From DASSJF01 sp035934535 (GTDB lineage: Bacteria; Sysuimicrobiota; Sysuimicrobiia; Sysuimicrobiales; Segetimicrobiaceae): 64,000 nt of DNA. Location: positions 1 through 64,000 of the forward strand of contig DASYXS010000167.1 of assembly GCA_035934535.1 (NCBI GenBank). Direction: 5' to 3'. This document shows positions 23,542 through 33,703 of the stretch, one piece after another. The position numbers and the translations under genes were made by a program. Within the stretch, counting starts at the first letter, position 1, and each line of letters opens with the position of its first letter. The notes under the pieces are model-generated. The model did no database searches. It worked only from the letters and a program-made list of their open reading frames with translations, and was not told the DNA's origin.

Positions 23542-24981
23542 TTACACGTCGTAGTACAGGAAAAACTCGTACGGCACCGGACGGATGTTGACCTCGTGCA
23601 CCTCTTTGGTGCGCTTGTAGTCGAGCCACGTGTCGATCAGGTCGCGGGTGAAGACGTCGCCCTCCATCAGGAACTCGTGGTCGCTCTCGAGCGCGTCGAG
23701 TGCCGCGGACAGCGAGCCGGGCACGCTCTTGATCTTGGCGGCCTCGTCCGGCGGCAGGTCGTACGTGTTCTTGTCGAGCGGGCCGAACCCGGCCTTCACC
23801 GGATCGATCTTCCGCTTGATGCCGTCGAGCCCCGCCATGAGCATCGCCGAGAACGCGAGATACGGATTGCACGTCGCGTCGGGGCAGCGGAACTCGATCC
23901 GCTTCGCCGAGGCCCCGGCCGGGCCGGTGTGGTACATCGGGATCCGGATCGCCGCGCTGCGGTTCCGCTTGCTGAACGCGATGTTGACCGGCGCCTCGTA
24001 GTGCGGGACCAGGCGGCGGTACGAGTTCGTGGTGCAGGCGCACAGCCCGAGCAGCGCGTCGACGTGCGTCAGCAGCCCGCCGATGTAGTGGAGCGCCTCC
24101 TGGCTGAGCTCGGCGTATCCCCCCTCGTTGTAGAAGAGGTTCGCGCCGCCCTTCCAGATGCTCTGGTGGCAGTGCATCCCGGTCCCGTTGTCGCCGAAGA
24201 GCGGCTTCGGCATGAACGTTGCCGTCATGCCGTGCCGGCGGGCGACGTTCTTGACGATGTACTTGTAGGCCAGCAGGCTGTCGGCCATCCGGGTCAGCGT
24301 GTTGTACTTCATGTCGATCTCGCCCTGGGAGCTCGCGACCTCGTGGTGCTGCATCTCGACCTCGATGCCCCACTTCTCCATCTCGAGCGACATCTCGCTG
24401 CGGATGTCCAGCTGCGTGTCGGCGGGCGGGACGGGGAAGTAGCCTTCCTTCGTGCGGATGCGGTGCCCCAGGCCGGGCTGTCCGGAGTTCCAAATCCCTT
24501 CCGGCCCATCGATGCTGTACCCCATGCGGTAGGGCTGGATGTCGTACTGGACGTTGCCGAAGACAAAGAACTCGGCCTCCGGCCCCCAGTAACTCACGTC
24601 GCCGGCGCCGGAGGCCTTGAGGTGCTCTTCCGCCTTCTGCGCGACGTAGCGGGGATCGCGGCTGTACGGCCTGCCGGTGATCGGGTCGAAGATGTTGCAG
24701 ATCACCGACAGCGTCGGGATTTCCGTGAATGGGTCGGGCCGGGCGGTCGCGGCGTCGGGCATGAGCAGCATGTCGCTCTCTTCGATCGCCTGAAAGCCGC
24801 GGATGCTGCTGCCGTCGAATCCGATGCCGCGCTTGAACGTCTTCTCGTCCACCTGGCTCGCGGGGATCGTCGCGTGCTGCCACGTGCCTGGCACGTCGAC
24901 GAACTTGAAGTCCACCATCTTGACCCCGCGGTCCTTGATGTACGCGACGACGTCCTGCGCCGTCATCTCCTTGCCCGCCAT
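23542..24981 (-). CDS. glnA: Glutamine synthetase, type I
   Basis: A 479-residue GSI dodecamer subunit that makes glutamine from glutamate, ammonia and ATP. Seen are the latch region FDGSSIRGFQAIEESDMLL, the active-site blocks EAEFFVF, HHEVASSQGEIDMKY, the ATP/substrate block FMPKPLFGDNGTGMHCHQS and NRSAAIRIP. The tyrosine of the adenylylation site is in KNTYDLPPDE, so the enzyme is of the GSI-beta type and could be adenylylated. The leader carries two hairpins and an intrinsic terminator (25033-25091), implying transcription attenuation. GGAGGTG precedes the ATG. Confidence 0.97.
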   Translation of the reverse strand: MAGKEMTAQDVVAYIKDRGVKMVDFKFVDVPGTWQHATIPASQVDEKTFKRGIGFDGSSIRGFQAIEESDMLLMPDAATARPDPFTEIPTLSVICNIFDPITGRPYSRDPRYVAQKAEEHLKASGAGDVSYWGPEAEFFVFGNVQYDIQPYRMGYSIDGPEGIWNSGQPGLGHRIRTKEGYFPVPPADTQLDIRSEMSLEMEKWGIEVEMQHHEVASSQGEIDMKYNTLTRMADSLLAYKYIVKNVARRHGMTATFMPKPLFGDNGTGMHCHQSIWKGGANLFYNEGGYAELSQEALHYIGGLLTHVDALLGLCACTTNSYRRLVPHYEAPVNIAFSKRNRSAAIRIPMYHTGPAGASAKRIEFRCPDATCNPYLAFSAMLMAGLDGIKRKIDPVKAGFGPLDKNTYDLPPDEAAKIKSVPGSLSAALDALESDHEFLMEGDVFTRDLIDTWLDYKRTKEVHEVNIRPVPYEFFLYYDV

Positions 24982-25032
24982 TGCGTCACCTCCGTGTCCC
25001 GCCCGGGACGGTGCGGTGCCGGTAAAAACGAA

Positions 25033-25091
25033 GACGCCTTCTGAGGGGTAACCCCAGAAGGCGTCTCGGCCCGCGGTACGTCTTAGTACCG
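25033..25091 (-). promoter_or_regulatory. glnA leader: two hexaloop hairpins overlapping an intrinsic terminator (ANTAR-like)
   Basis: Read on the minus strand, hairpin P1 has arms CGGTAC/GTACCG (25091-25086 and 25079-25074) and loop TAAGAC. One base later P2 has arms GGGC/GCCT (25072-25069 and 25062-25059, with one G-U pair) and loop CGAGAC. The terminator has arms GACGCCTTCT (25065-25056) and AGAAGGCGTC (25042-25033) with an inner GGGG/CCCC, then TTCGTTTTTA. P2 and the terminator share bases, so they exclude each other. Two hexaloop hairpins abutting a terminator is the layout of ANTAR antitermination targets. Both loops have G at position 4, but position 1 is U or C rather than the usual A. 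Confidence 0.6.
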
Positions 25092-25096
25092 TCTAC

Positions 25097-25125
25097 TATA
25101 TACCACGGGGTCCCAGCCCCGTCAA
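25097..25125 (-). promoter_or_regulatory. Promoter of glnA
   Basis: On the minus strand TTGACG (25120-25125) and TATATA (25097-25102) are separated by 17 bases. The predicted start is at about 25090, exactly at the foot of hairpin P1, which gives a leader of about 110 bases before the glnA ATG. Confidence 0.7.
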
Positions 25126-25160
25126 CGAGAAATTCCCGTTGATTTTAGGCCGCTGCCGGG

Positions 25161-25514
25161 CTACATCCCCTTGACCAGGCCGATCACGTGGCCCTCGGGA
25201 TCCGCGAACATCGCGATGCTCGGGCCGTTCGGTATGTCCATCGGGTCGGAGATCTTGCGGCCCCCGGCGCTCTCGACCTTCGTCAACGCCGCGTTGAGGT
25301 CGTCGACCGCGATATAGAAGGTGACGTGTCCCGCACTACCGTCCATCGCCCGGCCGACCCCGCCGTTGATGCCGCCTTGCCCGCCGGGGGTCGCCATCGC
25401 GTAGTCTTCACCCATCACCGGTTTGAGCTCCCAGCCGAAGGTCGCTTGGTAGAAATTCTGCAGGGCCTTCGGGTCCTTGCCGAGCACTTCGAAATGCACG
25501 ACCTGGTTTGGCAT
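25161..25514 (-). CDS. VOC family protein (glyoxalase/bleomycin-resistance fold)
   Basis: A 117-residue protein with two beta-alpha-beta-beta-beta modules of the vicinal-oxygen-chelate fold. It starts VVHFEVLGKDPKALQNFYQATFGWEL and ends with the second-module strand SIAMFADPEGHVIGLVKG. Candidate metal ligands are the first histidine and the late glutamate region. The length fits single-domain VOC proteins that dimerise. The substrate is unknown. It is closely related to the VOC protein at 26035-26517 and lies in a run of four small minus-strand genes ending before glnA. Confidence 0.88.
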   Translation of the reverse strand: MPNQVVHFEVLGKDPKALQNFYQATFGWELKPVMGEDYAMATPGGQGGINGGVGRAMDGSAGHVTFYIAVDDLNAALTKVESAGGRKISDPMDIPNGPSIAMFADPEGHVIGLVKGM

Positions 25515-25538
25515 TCCTGCACCTCTCTTCCCTGTCGT

Positions 25539-26009
25539 TTAGCCGAACAGCCTCGGCTTGCCGAGCAACGCGCGCAGCGTCGTGATCTTCCCGATGTGGT
25601 ACCACCGGTGGTTGTTGGAAAAGGCGAACATCTCGGCGTGATTGTGCCACGCGTCGAACGGTCCTTCGGCCGGCGTGCTGAGATCCGCGTCGGCGACGGT
25701 AGCGGCCAGCGCGGCCCCGCTGTCGTCGAGCGCCTTCACGACCGTTCCGAAGACAGGGTAGTCAGCTTTCCCGCCGGTGCCGGTCGCGAACAGCCCGGGA
25801 TACGTCTCCGGCAGCTTGGCGCGCACGGCATCGCGGCCGCCGGCAAACGAGAAGTTGACAAGCGCCACGTGGCCGACGTGCCAGATGATGGGGGACACGG
25901 CGGCGGACGGGATTCGCTGCGCGTCCTCGTCCGTGATGTCGTTCAGCGTGTGCTTCAAGAGCCGGTGGCTCAGCGCCAGCTGCTGCAGGATCAGCGTGCG
26001 ATCGTCCAC
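25539..26009 (-). CDS. DinB-family four-helix-bundle protein
   Basis: A 156-residue DinB_2-type protein. The metal-binding histidines are expected in SPIIWHVGHVALVNF and near the C-terminus in NHRWYHIGKITTLRALLGKPR. DinB-like proteins are putative metal-dependent transferases or thiol-dependent enzymes, and the substrate is unknown. The start is a GTG at 26009 behind CGGAGGCG; the longer frame would overlap the VOC gene. It is clearly paralogous to the DinB protein at 49747-50220, sharing TYxxLFxTGTGGxADYP and the HRWYHIGKI...LGKPR ending. Confidence 0.85.
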   Translation of the reverse strand: MDDRTLILQQLALSHRLLKHTLNDITDEDAQRIPSAAVSPIIWHVGHVALVNFSFAGGRDAVRAKLPETYPGLFATGTGGKADYPVFGTVVKALDDSGAALAATVADADLSTPAEGPFDAWHNHAEMFAFSNNHRWYHIGKITTLRALLGKPRLFG

Positions 26010-26034
26010 GCAGTCGCCTCCGTTCCGATTCGCC

Positions 26035-26517
26035 TCACTTGATGATGCCGATCCGGTTGCCCTCCGGATCGGTGAACACGGCAAAGGTCACCATGTTGGG
26101 AATGTGCGTTGGTGGGACCGCGGTGCCGCCGCCCATCTCGCCGACTCTCCTCAGGACGGCGTCGAGGTCCGGAACGCGCACGTAGAACGTCACGCCCGGA
26201 ATCCCCTGCGCCGGTCCGATCCCGCCGTTGATGCCGTCGCCGCCGGCCGTGACCAGTCCGTACCCCATCGGATTGTCCGCGTTGATCTTCCACCCGAACA
26301 GTTCCGCGTAGAAGCCGTGCAGCGCCTTGGGGTCGCGCGCGTTGATCTCCCAGTGCACCACGGGATGGCCGGCTTTAATGACATGTTTGCCGGCGGCGGG
26401 TCCGCCGGCACCTCGGCGCGCGGCCGCCTTCCGCGCACCACCGCGGGGGCGCGCGCCCGTCCCTCGCTTCGCGGTTCTCTTTGCCGGTCGGGCCCGACGT
26501 TGGGACACGTTCATCAC
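26035..26517 (-). CDS. VOC family protein with basic histone-like N-terminal tail
   Basis: A 160-residue protein. Residues 1-45 are an Arg/Lys/Ala/Gly-rich unstructured tail (KRTAKRGTGARPRGGARKAA). Residues about 50-160 are a VOC domain (HWEINARDPKALHGFYAELF, then VTFAVFTDPEGNRIGIIK) similar to that at 25161-25514. The basic tail is not a signal peptide, because it has no hydrophobic core, and it resembles the C-terminal tail of the ANTAR regulator encoded 600 bases upstream. The tail could bind nucleic acid, which is an inference from composition. GGAGTGTG precedes the ATG pair at 26517. Confidence 0.8.
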   Translation of the reverse strand: MMNVSQRRARPAKRTAKRGTGARPRGGARKAAARRGAGGPAAGKHVIKAGHPVVHWEINARDPKALHGFYAELFGWKINADNPMGYGLVTAGGDGINGGIGPAQGIPGVTFYVRVPDLDAVLRRVGEMGGGTAVPPTHIPNMVTFAVFTDPEGNRIGIIK

Positions 26518-26633
26518 ACTCCTTCTCGGGCGACGTGAGAGCGGATCTCGATCGGGGACATGCTATCCCCAGCATCACGGATCTGTGTCACAATTCTGTC
26601 GCGCCGGCGGAGGCGGCCCGCCATCACGAAACC

Positions 26634-27092
26634 TTAATCTGCCCAGGGGTCCGGGCCCGGATCGCCCCCTGCAGCCGCCGCCGCGAGTCGCGGGAGGTAG
26701 TGATCCCACACCTCCCCGTGTCCCCGGCGCGCGGTCTCGGGCAACATCCCGTGGGTGACCCGCAGCACCGTGCCGTTTCCGTCGGGCGCCAGGTCGAATT
26801 GGACCACCGTTGATCCCGGCGGCATCGCGGGGCTGTCGACCCACCCCCACGTGCAGACCACGCGGCGGTGGGGCAGCACTTCGACGTACTCGCCGCTCAC
26901 GATGTGGCCGGGGTTGATGACGGTCCGATGCGCGCCGCCGAGCCGCGGATCGCTTTCGGCGTGTGTTCCGGCCCAGAGGATCCTCTTCGTCGCGTCCGTG
27001 AGGAACTCGAACACCGTTTCGGGCCCGGAAGCGATCCGCACGTCCCGCCGGACGGCATCCGGACCCTGCGGCGTCTCAGCGGGCTTGGGCAC
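26634..27092 (-). CDS. SRPBCC (AHSA1-like) domain protein
   Basis: A roughly 152-residue START/AHSA1-type protein of the SRPBCC superfamily. It has the N-terminal strand and helix VRIASGPETVFEFLTDATKRILWAG, the central GGAHRTVINPGHIVSGEYVEV, and the late TVLRVTHGMLPE...WDHYLPRLAA helix. Such proteins have a deep hydrophobic ligand cavity, and the ligand is unknown. The GTG at 27092 is chosen because it lies 10 bases after the regulator stop and directly before conserved sequence; the frame extends upstream into the regulator's basic tail with no conserved residues. It is probably the last or next gene of the regulator operon. Confidence 0.75.
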   Translation of the reverse strand: MPKPAETPQGPDAVRRDVRIASGPETVFEFLTDATKRILWAGTHAESDPRLGGAHRTVINPGHIVSGEYVEVLPHRRVVCTWGWVDSPAMPPGSTVVQFDLAPDGNGTVLRVTHGMLPETARRGHGEVWDHYLPRLAAAAAGGDPGPDPWAD

Positions 27093-27102
27093 TGCCGGAG
27101 GT

Positions 27103-28887
27103 TTAGCGCCTGCGGCGTGTGGCGCGCCGTCCGGACGAGCGCCCGCGTGCCGGCGCCCGCCGCTTGGGCGCGGTCTTCCGCGCCCCGGACGCGGAGCGTT
27201 TTGCCGTCCGCCTCCGAGCCGGTGCCGCCGGCTTCGCACGCCGGGAGGCTCCTGGACGGCGCGGCGGCGCGGCGCGTTTCTGGACGGGCGGTGCCGGCGG
27301 CGTGCCGCCCACCGGTACGAGTTCGAACCGCGCCGTCGGCGCCGGAATCCCGGCTCCTTTGACCGCGCCCGGCAGAATCCGGAAAACCGGGCACAGCACG
27401 GCGTCGATCCGGCCTCCTCCAGGGGCGAACAGCGCAGGGATCTGCAGCGTGCGCAGTCCGACGAGGGTCATCGGTCCCGTCGGCGGCGCCGACAGCCAGC
27501 GCCGCACCATGTCGTAGGCCGGCGTCCCGGGGACCGCCACGGCGGTGATCCGCAGACGGCCCGGCGCGTCCCCGAAGGCGAACAAGAACGGACGGCCCTC
27601 GACGAACTGGCTGCGCCCGCCGTAGAAGCGACCCGTCATGTAGACGTACGCGGTCTCCTGCGCCGGCGCGTGCCGGAACGTGAGCGCGGCGCCGGTGATC
27701 GCGAGCCGCGTCGGCGACTGGAAGTCCGGGAACGGCATCGGGTGGACCGTTTCGACCTGGGTCCACTCCTCGCCGCCCGGCGCGTCGAGCGCGATCGGCG
27801 GGAACACGAGCCCGCGTTCCGTCGTCATGCTGCGCACCGGATGGATCTCGATGAGGTGAGGAAGCTCCGGATGGTCCGCCGCCGCGTGGTCGGGCAGGAG
27901 GCGCAGGAATCCGCTGACCGTGACGCGCTGCTGGGTCGTGATGATCTCGTCGAGCAGCTGTGCATAGGTGCTGTGGGCCGTCCCGCCGGCGTCGAGCGCG
28001 CCCTGGCGGATGGCATTCTGCAGCACGGCTGCGACGATGCCCTCGCGCTCCGCCGGTGAGGGGGCCAGCCCGAACGCGAGGCCGAGCCCGTAGGCGCCTT
28101 CGGCGGTCCGGTTGGTGACGTAGCCTTCGACGGTGATCTCCGCGCCCGGGCCGAGGCGCAGGTAGCCGAGCGGCTCGAGGCCGGAGGCCATGATGTCCGT
28201 CTCCGCGGAGCCTCCCGGGACCATCCGGATCCCGGACAGCACCCGCAGCAGGTCCGCCGGCGTGCGGATGACGATGCGGGTCGCGGACTGCGACGGTACG
28301 GTGCGGCGGAGCTCGTCCGACACCAGAATCGCGCGGGCGATCTCGCGCATCGGCGTCCGGGTGTTGCGGCTCTGGCGCTGGATCCGCTGGAATGCCTCCT
28401 GCTCGTCGATGCTCTCGCGCGACATCAGGATCCCCTTGGCGCGCTCGACGAGTTTGCGGGTCTCGAGCGTGTCCTTGAGGTTGCCGACTTCCTGCTGCAG
28501 CGTGCGCAGCTCCGCGAATCGGGCCATCGCGATCTCGATCGCCGGCACGAGTTCGGCCTCGCGCACCGGCTTGACGAGATAGGCCAGCACGCCGGCCTCC
28601 TGCGCCCGCTGCACCAGATCCCGTTCGCTCCACGCCGTCAGCAGGATGATCGGCTTCGGCGCCCGCGACATGATCGTCGCCGCCGCGGAGATGCCGTCGA
28701 GTCCCGGCATCTTGATGTCCATGAAGATCAGGTCGGGGGAGGTTTTGTGCGCCAGCGCGACGGCTTCTTCGCCGTCCGGCGCCTCCCCGATGACCTTGTA
28801 CCCGTGCTCCTCCAGCATGGCCTTGAGGCCCATGCGGATGACGGGCTCGTCGTCGGCGATCAGGATCTTCAGCGCGTCCGGCATCAA
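27103..28887 (-). CDS. ANTAR-domain response regulator with large unrecognised C-terminal extension and basic tail
   Basis: A 594-residue protein. Residues 1-125 are a receiver domain with the acidic pair D12-D13, phospho-acceptor D57 (FMDIKMPGLDG), T84 and K106. Residues about 135-190 are an ANTAR RNA-binding three-helix module (LETRKLVERAKGILM, DEQEAFQRIQ, MREIARAIL). Ordinary ANTAR regulators end there at about 190-200 residues. This one continues for roughly 300 residues of mixed alpha/beta sequence that I do not recognise (e.g. EITVEGYVTNRTAEGAYGLG, YVYMTGRFYGGRSQF) and a tail of about 85 residues rich in Arg, Lys, Ala and Pro. The kinase upstream is its probable partner. It should bind nascent leader RNA and block terminators; glnA is a candidate target. 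Confidence 0.85.
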   Translation of the reverse strand: MMPDALKILIADDEPVIRMGLKAMLEEHGYKVIGEAPDGEEAVALAHKTSPDLIFMDIKMPGLDGISAAATIMSRAPKPIILLTAWSERDLVQRAQEAGVLAYLVKPVREAELVPAIEIAMARFAELRTLQQEVGNLKDTLETRKLVERAKGILMSRESIDEQEAFQRIQRQSRNTRTPMREIARAILVSDELRRTVPSQSATRIVIRTPADLLRVLSGIRMVPGGSAETDIMASGLEPLGYLRLGPGAEITVEGYVTNRTAEGAYGLGLAFGLAPSPAEREGIVAAVLQNAIRQGALDAGGTAHSTYAQLLDEIITTQQRVTVSGFLRLLPDHAAADHPELPHLIEIHPVRSMTTERGLVFPPIALDAPGGEEWTQVETVHPMPFPDFQSPTRLAITGAALTFRHAPAQETAYVYMTGRFYGGRSQFVEGRPFLFAFGDAPGRLRITAVAVPGTPAYDMVRRWLSAPPTGPMTLVGLRTLQIPALFAPGGGRIDAVLCPVFRILPGAVKGAGIPAPTARFELVPVGGTPPAPPVQKRAAPPRRPGASRRAKPAAPARRRTAKRSASGARKTAPKRRAPARGRSSGRRATRRRR

Positions 28888-30565
28888 GCGGCCGCCGGAC
28901 GGGGCATCGTGATGACGACGCGCGCGCCGCCGGCGTTCGTGAACCAGATGCGGCCCTTCAGGTCGTCCTGGACGAGGGTCCGCACGATCTCGAGGCCGAG
29001 GTCGCTCGACCGTTCCAGCGCGAACCCGTCGGGCAGCCCGACCCCGTCGTCCCGGACCTCGACGCGCAGCGCCTCCGGCCCGAGCATCAGCACGATGACG
29101 ACCTGGCCCTTCGCGCGGCCGGGGAACGCGTGCTCCATCGCGTTTTGCAGCAGCTCGTTCACGACGAGCGCGAGCGAGGTGGCCTGCTGCGTCGGCAGGT
29201 GCACGTCGTCGCCGCTCACGCGCGCGTCGAGCGCGAAGCCGGGCGGCGCCATCGTCTGCGTGACCGTGTGCACGACGCGGTCGAGCATCTCGCTGACGCT
29301 CACCGTGCCGAGGCCCTCCGCGGCCAGGATCTCGTGCACCGCGGCGATGCTGAGGATGCGGTTGATCGTCTCGGTGAGGACCTCGCGGCCGGACACCTCG
29401 CGGCCGTCCCGCATCTGCAGGCGCAGCAGCATCGCGATCATCTGGAGGTTGTTCTTGACGCGATGGTGCATCTCGCGGACCATCGCCGACTTGACGACGA
29501 GGCCGGCGTTCTCGATCGCGAGCGCGGTCTGGTTGGCCAGCGTCTGCAGCATCGTCGTCTCGGGCGGCGTGAACGCGTGCGGCCGGCCGAGATAAACGGT
29601 CACGACCCCGAGCGTCCGATCCCGCACGCGCAGGGGGACGGCGAGCGCCGAGCGCGCCGGCCCGCGGCCGAGCATCTCCTCGGCGAGAACGCGCGGATCC
29701 GCCCCGGCGTCCTCGCTGCTCACCGGCTCCCCCGAGGCGGCGGCGCGCCCGGGTAGGCCCGCCCCGAGGCGCAGCGCCACCCGCGGCCGCGCCGCGGCGT
29801 CGGAATCCGCCGGGTGGGCGGCGGCGAGCACGAGCCCGTCCGCGTCCGTCAGCATGAGCGTGCAGAGCGATGCGTCGAACACGCGCGAGGCCATCTCGAC
29901 CAGGAGGCGGAAGATCTGCTCGAGATAGAGCGGCGACGTGAGCGTCTCGCTGACCTCCGCGAGCGTGCGCAGCTCGAGGATCTGACGGCGCATGCTGTCG
30001 TAGAGCCGCGCCTTTTCGAGAGCGCCGCCGGCGAGGTCGGCGATGATGCTCAGCAGCTCCACCTCGTCGTCGGCCCAGGCGTGGACCCCGGTGGTCTGGA
30101 CGTTGACCGCGCCGAGGACGCGGCCCGCCACGGTCAGCGGCACCGCGAGCAGCGACTGGAACAGCGTCTCGTGGGTTTCCGGCAGGTACTTGAAGCGCGG
30201 GTCCGCGGGCGCGTTGCTGGACGCGACCGCCTCTCCGTGCCCGGCCGCCCAGCCCGTCAGGCCCTCGCCGATCCGGAGGCGCGCCTGGCCGACGGCCTCC
30301 GCGGCGAGGCCCGTCGTCGCCTTGAGGACGAGATCTTCGCCGGAGGCGTCGAGCAGGTAGATCGAGCAGCTGTCGACGCGCATCACCGCCGCCGTCGTGC
30401 GGGTGATGAGCGTGAGCGTCGTGTCGAGATCGAGCGCGGCGCCGATCGCGCGGCTGATCTCCCGCAGCGCCGACAGCTCTTCGGCCTTGCGCGCGAGGGC
30501 GTCGGCGGGCGTCTGTCCCGCGGCGGGGGCTTCGTCCGCCCGGCCTCCTGCCACGCGCCGCGCGC

Positions 30566-30569
<4 letters not shown>
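28884..30569 (-). CDS. GAF-GAF-HisKA_2 sensor histidine kinase
   Basis: A 561-residue soluble kinase. Two GAF domains (residues about 45-185 and 215-355) are followed by a HisKA_2 dimerisation helix with the phospho-acceptor motif EMHHRVKNNLQMI (H368/H369). A HATPase domain follows with N-box VVNELLQNAMEHAF and G-box DDGVGLPDG. No membrane segment is present, so it senses a cytoplasmic ligand. HisKA_2 kinases such as EutW partner ANTAR regulators such as EutV in Firmicutes. Here the kinase stop overlaps the regulator start (ATGA), and its own start overlaps the hppA stop, making a coupled hppA-kinase-regulator unit. Confidence 0.93.
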
Positions 30570-32962
<2,393 letters not shown>

Positions 32963-32999
32963 TCAGGCCTCCCGGACGTGGGCGTGCGCGGCGTCCTTC

Positions 33000-33029
33000 A
33001 TAATAGCAGGTTGCATCGCGGGGCTTCAA
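33000..33029 (-). promoter_or_regulatory. Promoter of the hppA-kinase-regulator operon
   Basis: On the minus strand TTGAAG (33024-33029) and TATTAT (33000-33005) are 18 bases apart. The start would be near 32993, giving a leader of about 30 bases before the hppA ATG at 32962. Confidence 0.5.
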
Positions 33030-33040
33030 GCAATTGGCGA

Positions 33041-33070
33041 CCAAAATCGTCGAAAATACGCGATTTTTGG
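33041..33070. promoter_or_regulatory. AT-rich inverted repeat upstream of the hppA promoter
   Basis: CCAAAATCG (33041-33049) and CGATTTTTGG (33061-33070) form 9-bp arms with one extra T, spaced by 11 bases. The A/T content is striking in this genome. It lies 11 bases upstream of the hppA -35 box, so it may be a regulator-binding site, or it may end transcripts arriving from the other side. Confidence 0.35.
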
Positions 33071-33116
33071 CGGTTCCCAGGTGCAGAGGGCCGGTTTCGA
33101 CCCAGACGGGCTTCGT

Positions 33117-33635
33117 TTATGGCTTGGGAGGGTCCCCGGGCGTGAAGCGGATCTGCGCCCGGCCGTCCAGCTCGTGCGCCTTGAAAAATCCCTGGTTCAC
33201 CTCAAGCGCGTAGCGGTACTGCTTGGCCGGGGCCCAGAGGTCGCCGAGCGGCGGGTCGGCGGGGTTCGGCGCCACGCGCATGTCGTACATGCCGACCACC
33301 CGCCAGCGGTTGTCGAGGAACGCAATCGAGAGCGGAATGAGCGTGTTCTTCATCCAGAACGGCTCGCGGGTCAGGTCCGCGAAGACGAACAGCATGCCCG
33401 CGTCCGGGTCGAGCGCGCGCCGGCACATCAGGCCGACCTCGCGCGTCTGCTCGGTGTCCGCGACCTCGACGCGGACGTCGGTCGTGCTGCCGTGCTCGCT
33501 GAAGGAGACGACGCCGTGCCGGTACCTGAAGGCGGGCACCGTGCAGTCGTCCGCCCCGGCCGGCGCCGGCGGGATCAGGCCCGCAACCGCGAGCACGGCG
33601 GCGGCGATCGCGGACAGGACGCGGCGCGGCTTCAT
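33117..33635 (-). CDS. DUF192 family secreted protein
   Basis: A 172-residue protein with a signal peptide (basic start, then VLSAIAAAVLAVAGLIPPAPAGA) and a DUF192 domain. The domain shows VEVADTEQTREVGLMCRRALDPDAGMLFVF, the hallmark FWMKNTLIPLSIAFLD and the late YALEVNQGFFKAHEL. The family is widespread and of unknown biochemical role; it is exported here. It lies 68 bases beyond the 3' end of the alpha/beta hydrolase gene on the same strand, so the two may be co-transcribed. Confidence 0.92.
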   Translation of the reverse strand: MKPRRVLSAIAAAVLAVAGLIPPAPAGADDCTVPAFRYRHGVVSFSEHGSTTDVRVEVADTEQTREVGLMCRRALDPDAGMLFVFADLTREPFWMKNTLIPLSIAFLDNRWRVVGMYDMRVAPNPADPPLGDLWAPAKQYRYALEVNQGFFKAHELDGRAQIRFTPGDPPKP

Positions 33636-33703
33636 GCTGCCAACAACGTCCCCCGAGGACCAAAAGTTCCGGCGGGCCCGCGCGATGATGCGCGTCGCGG
33701 CGG

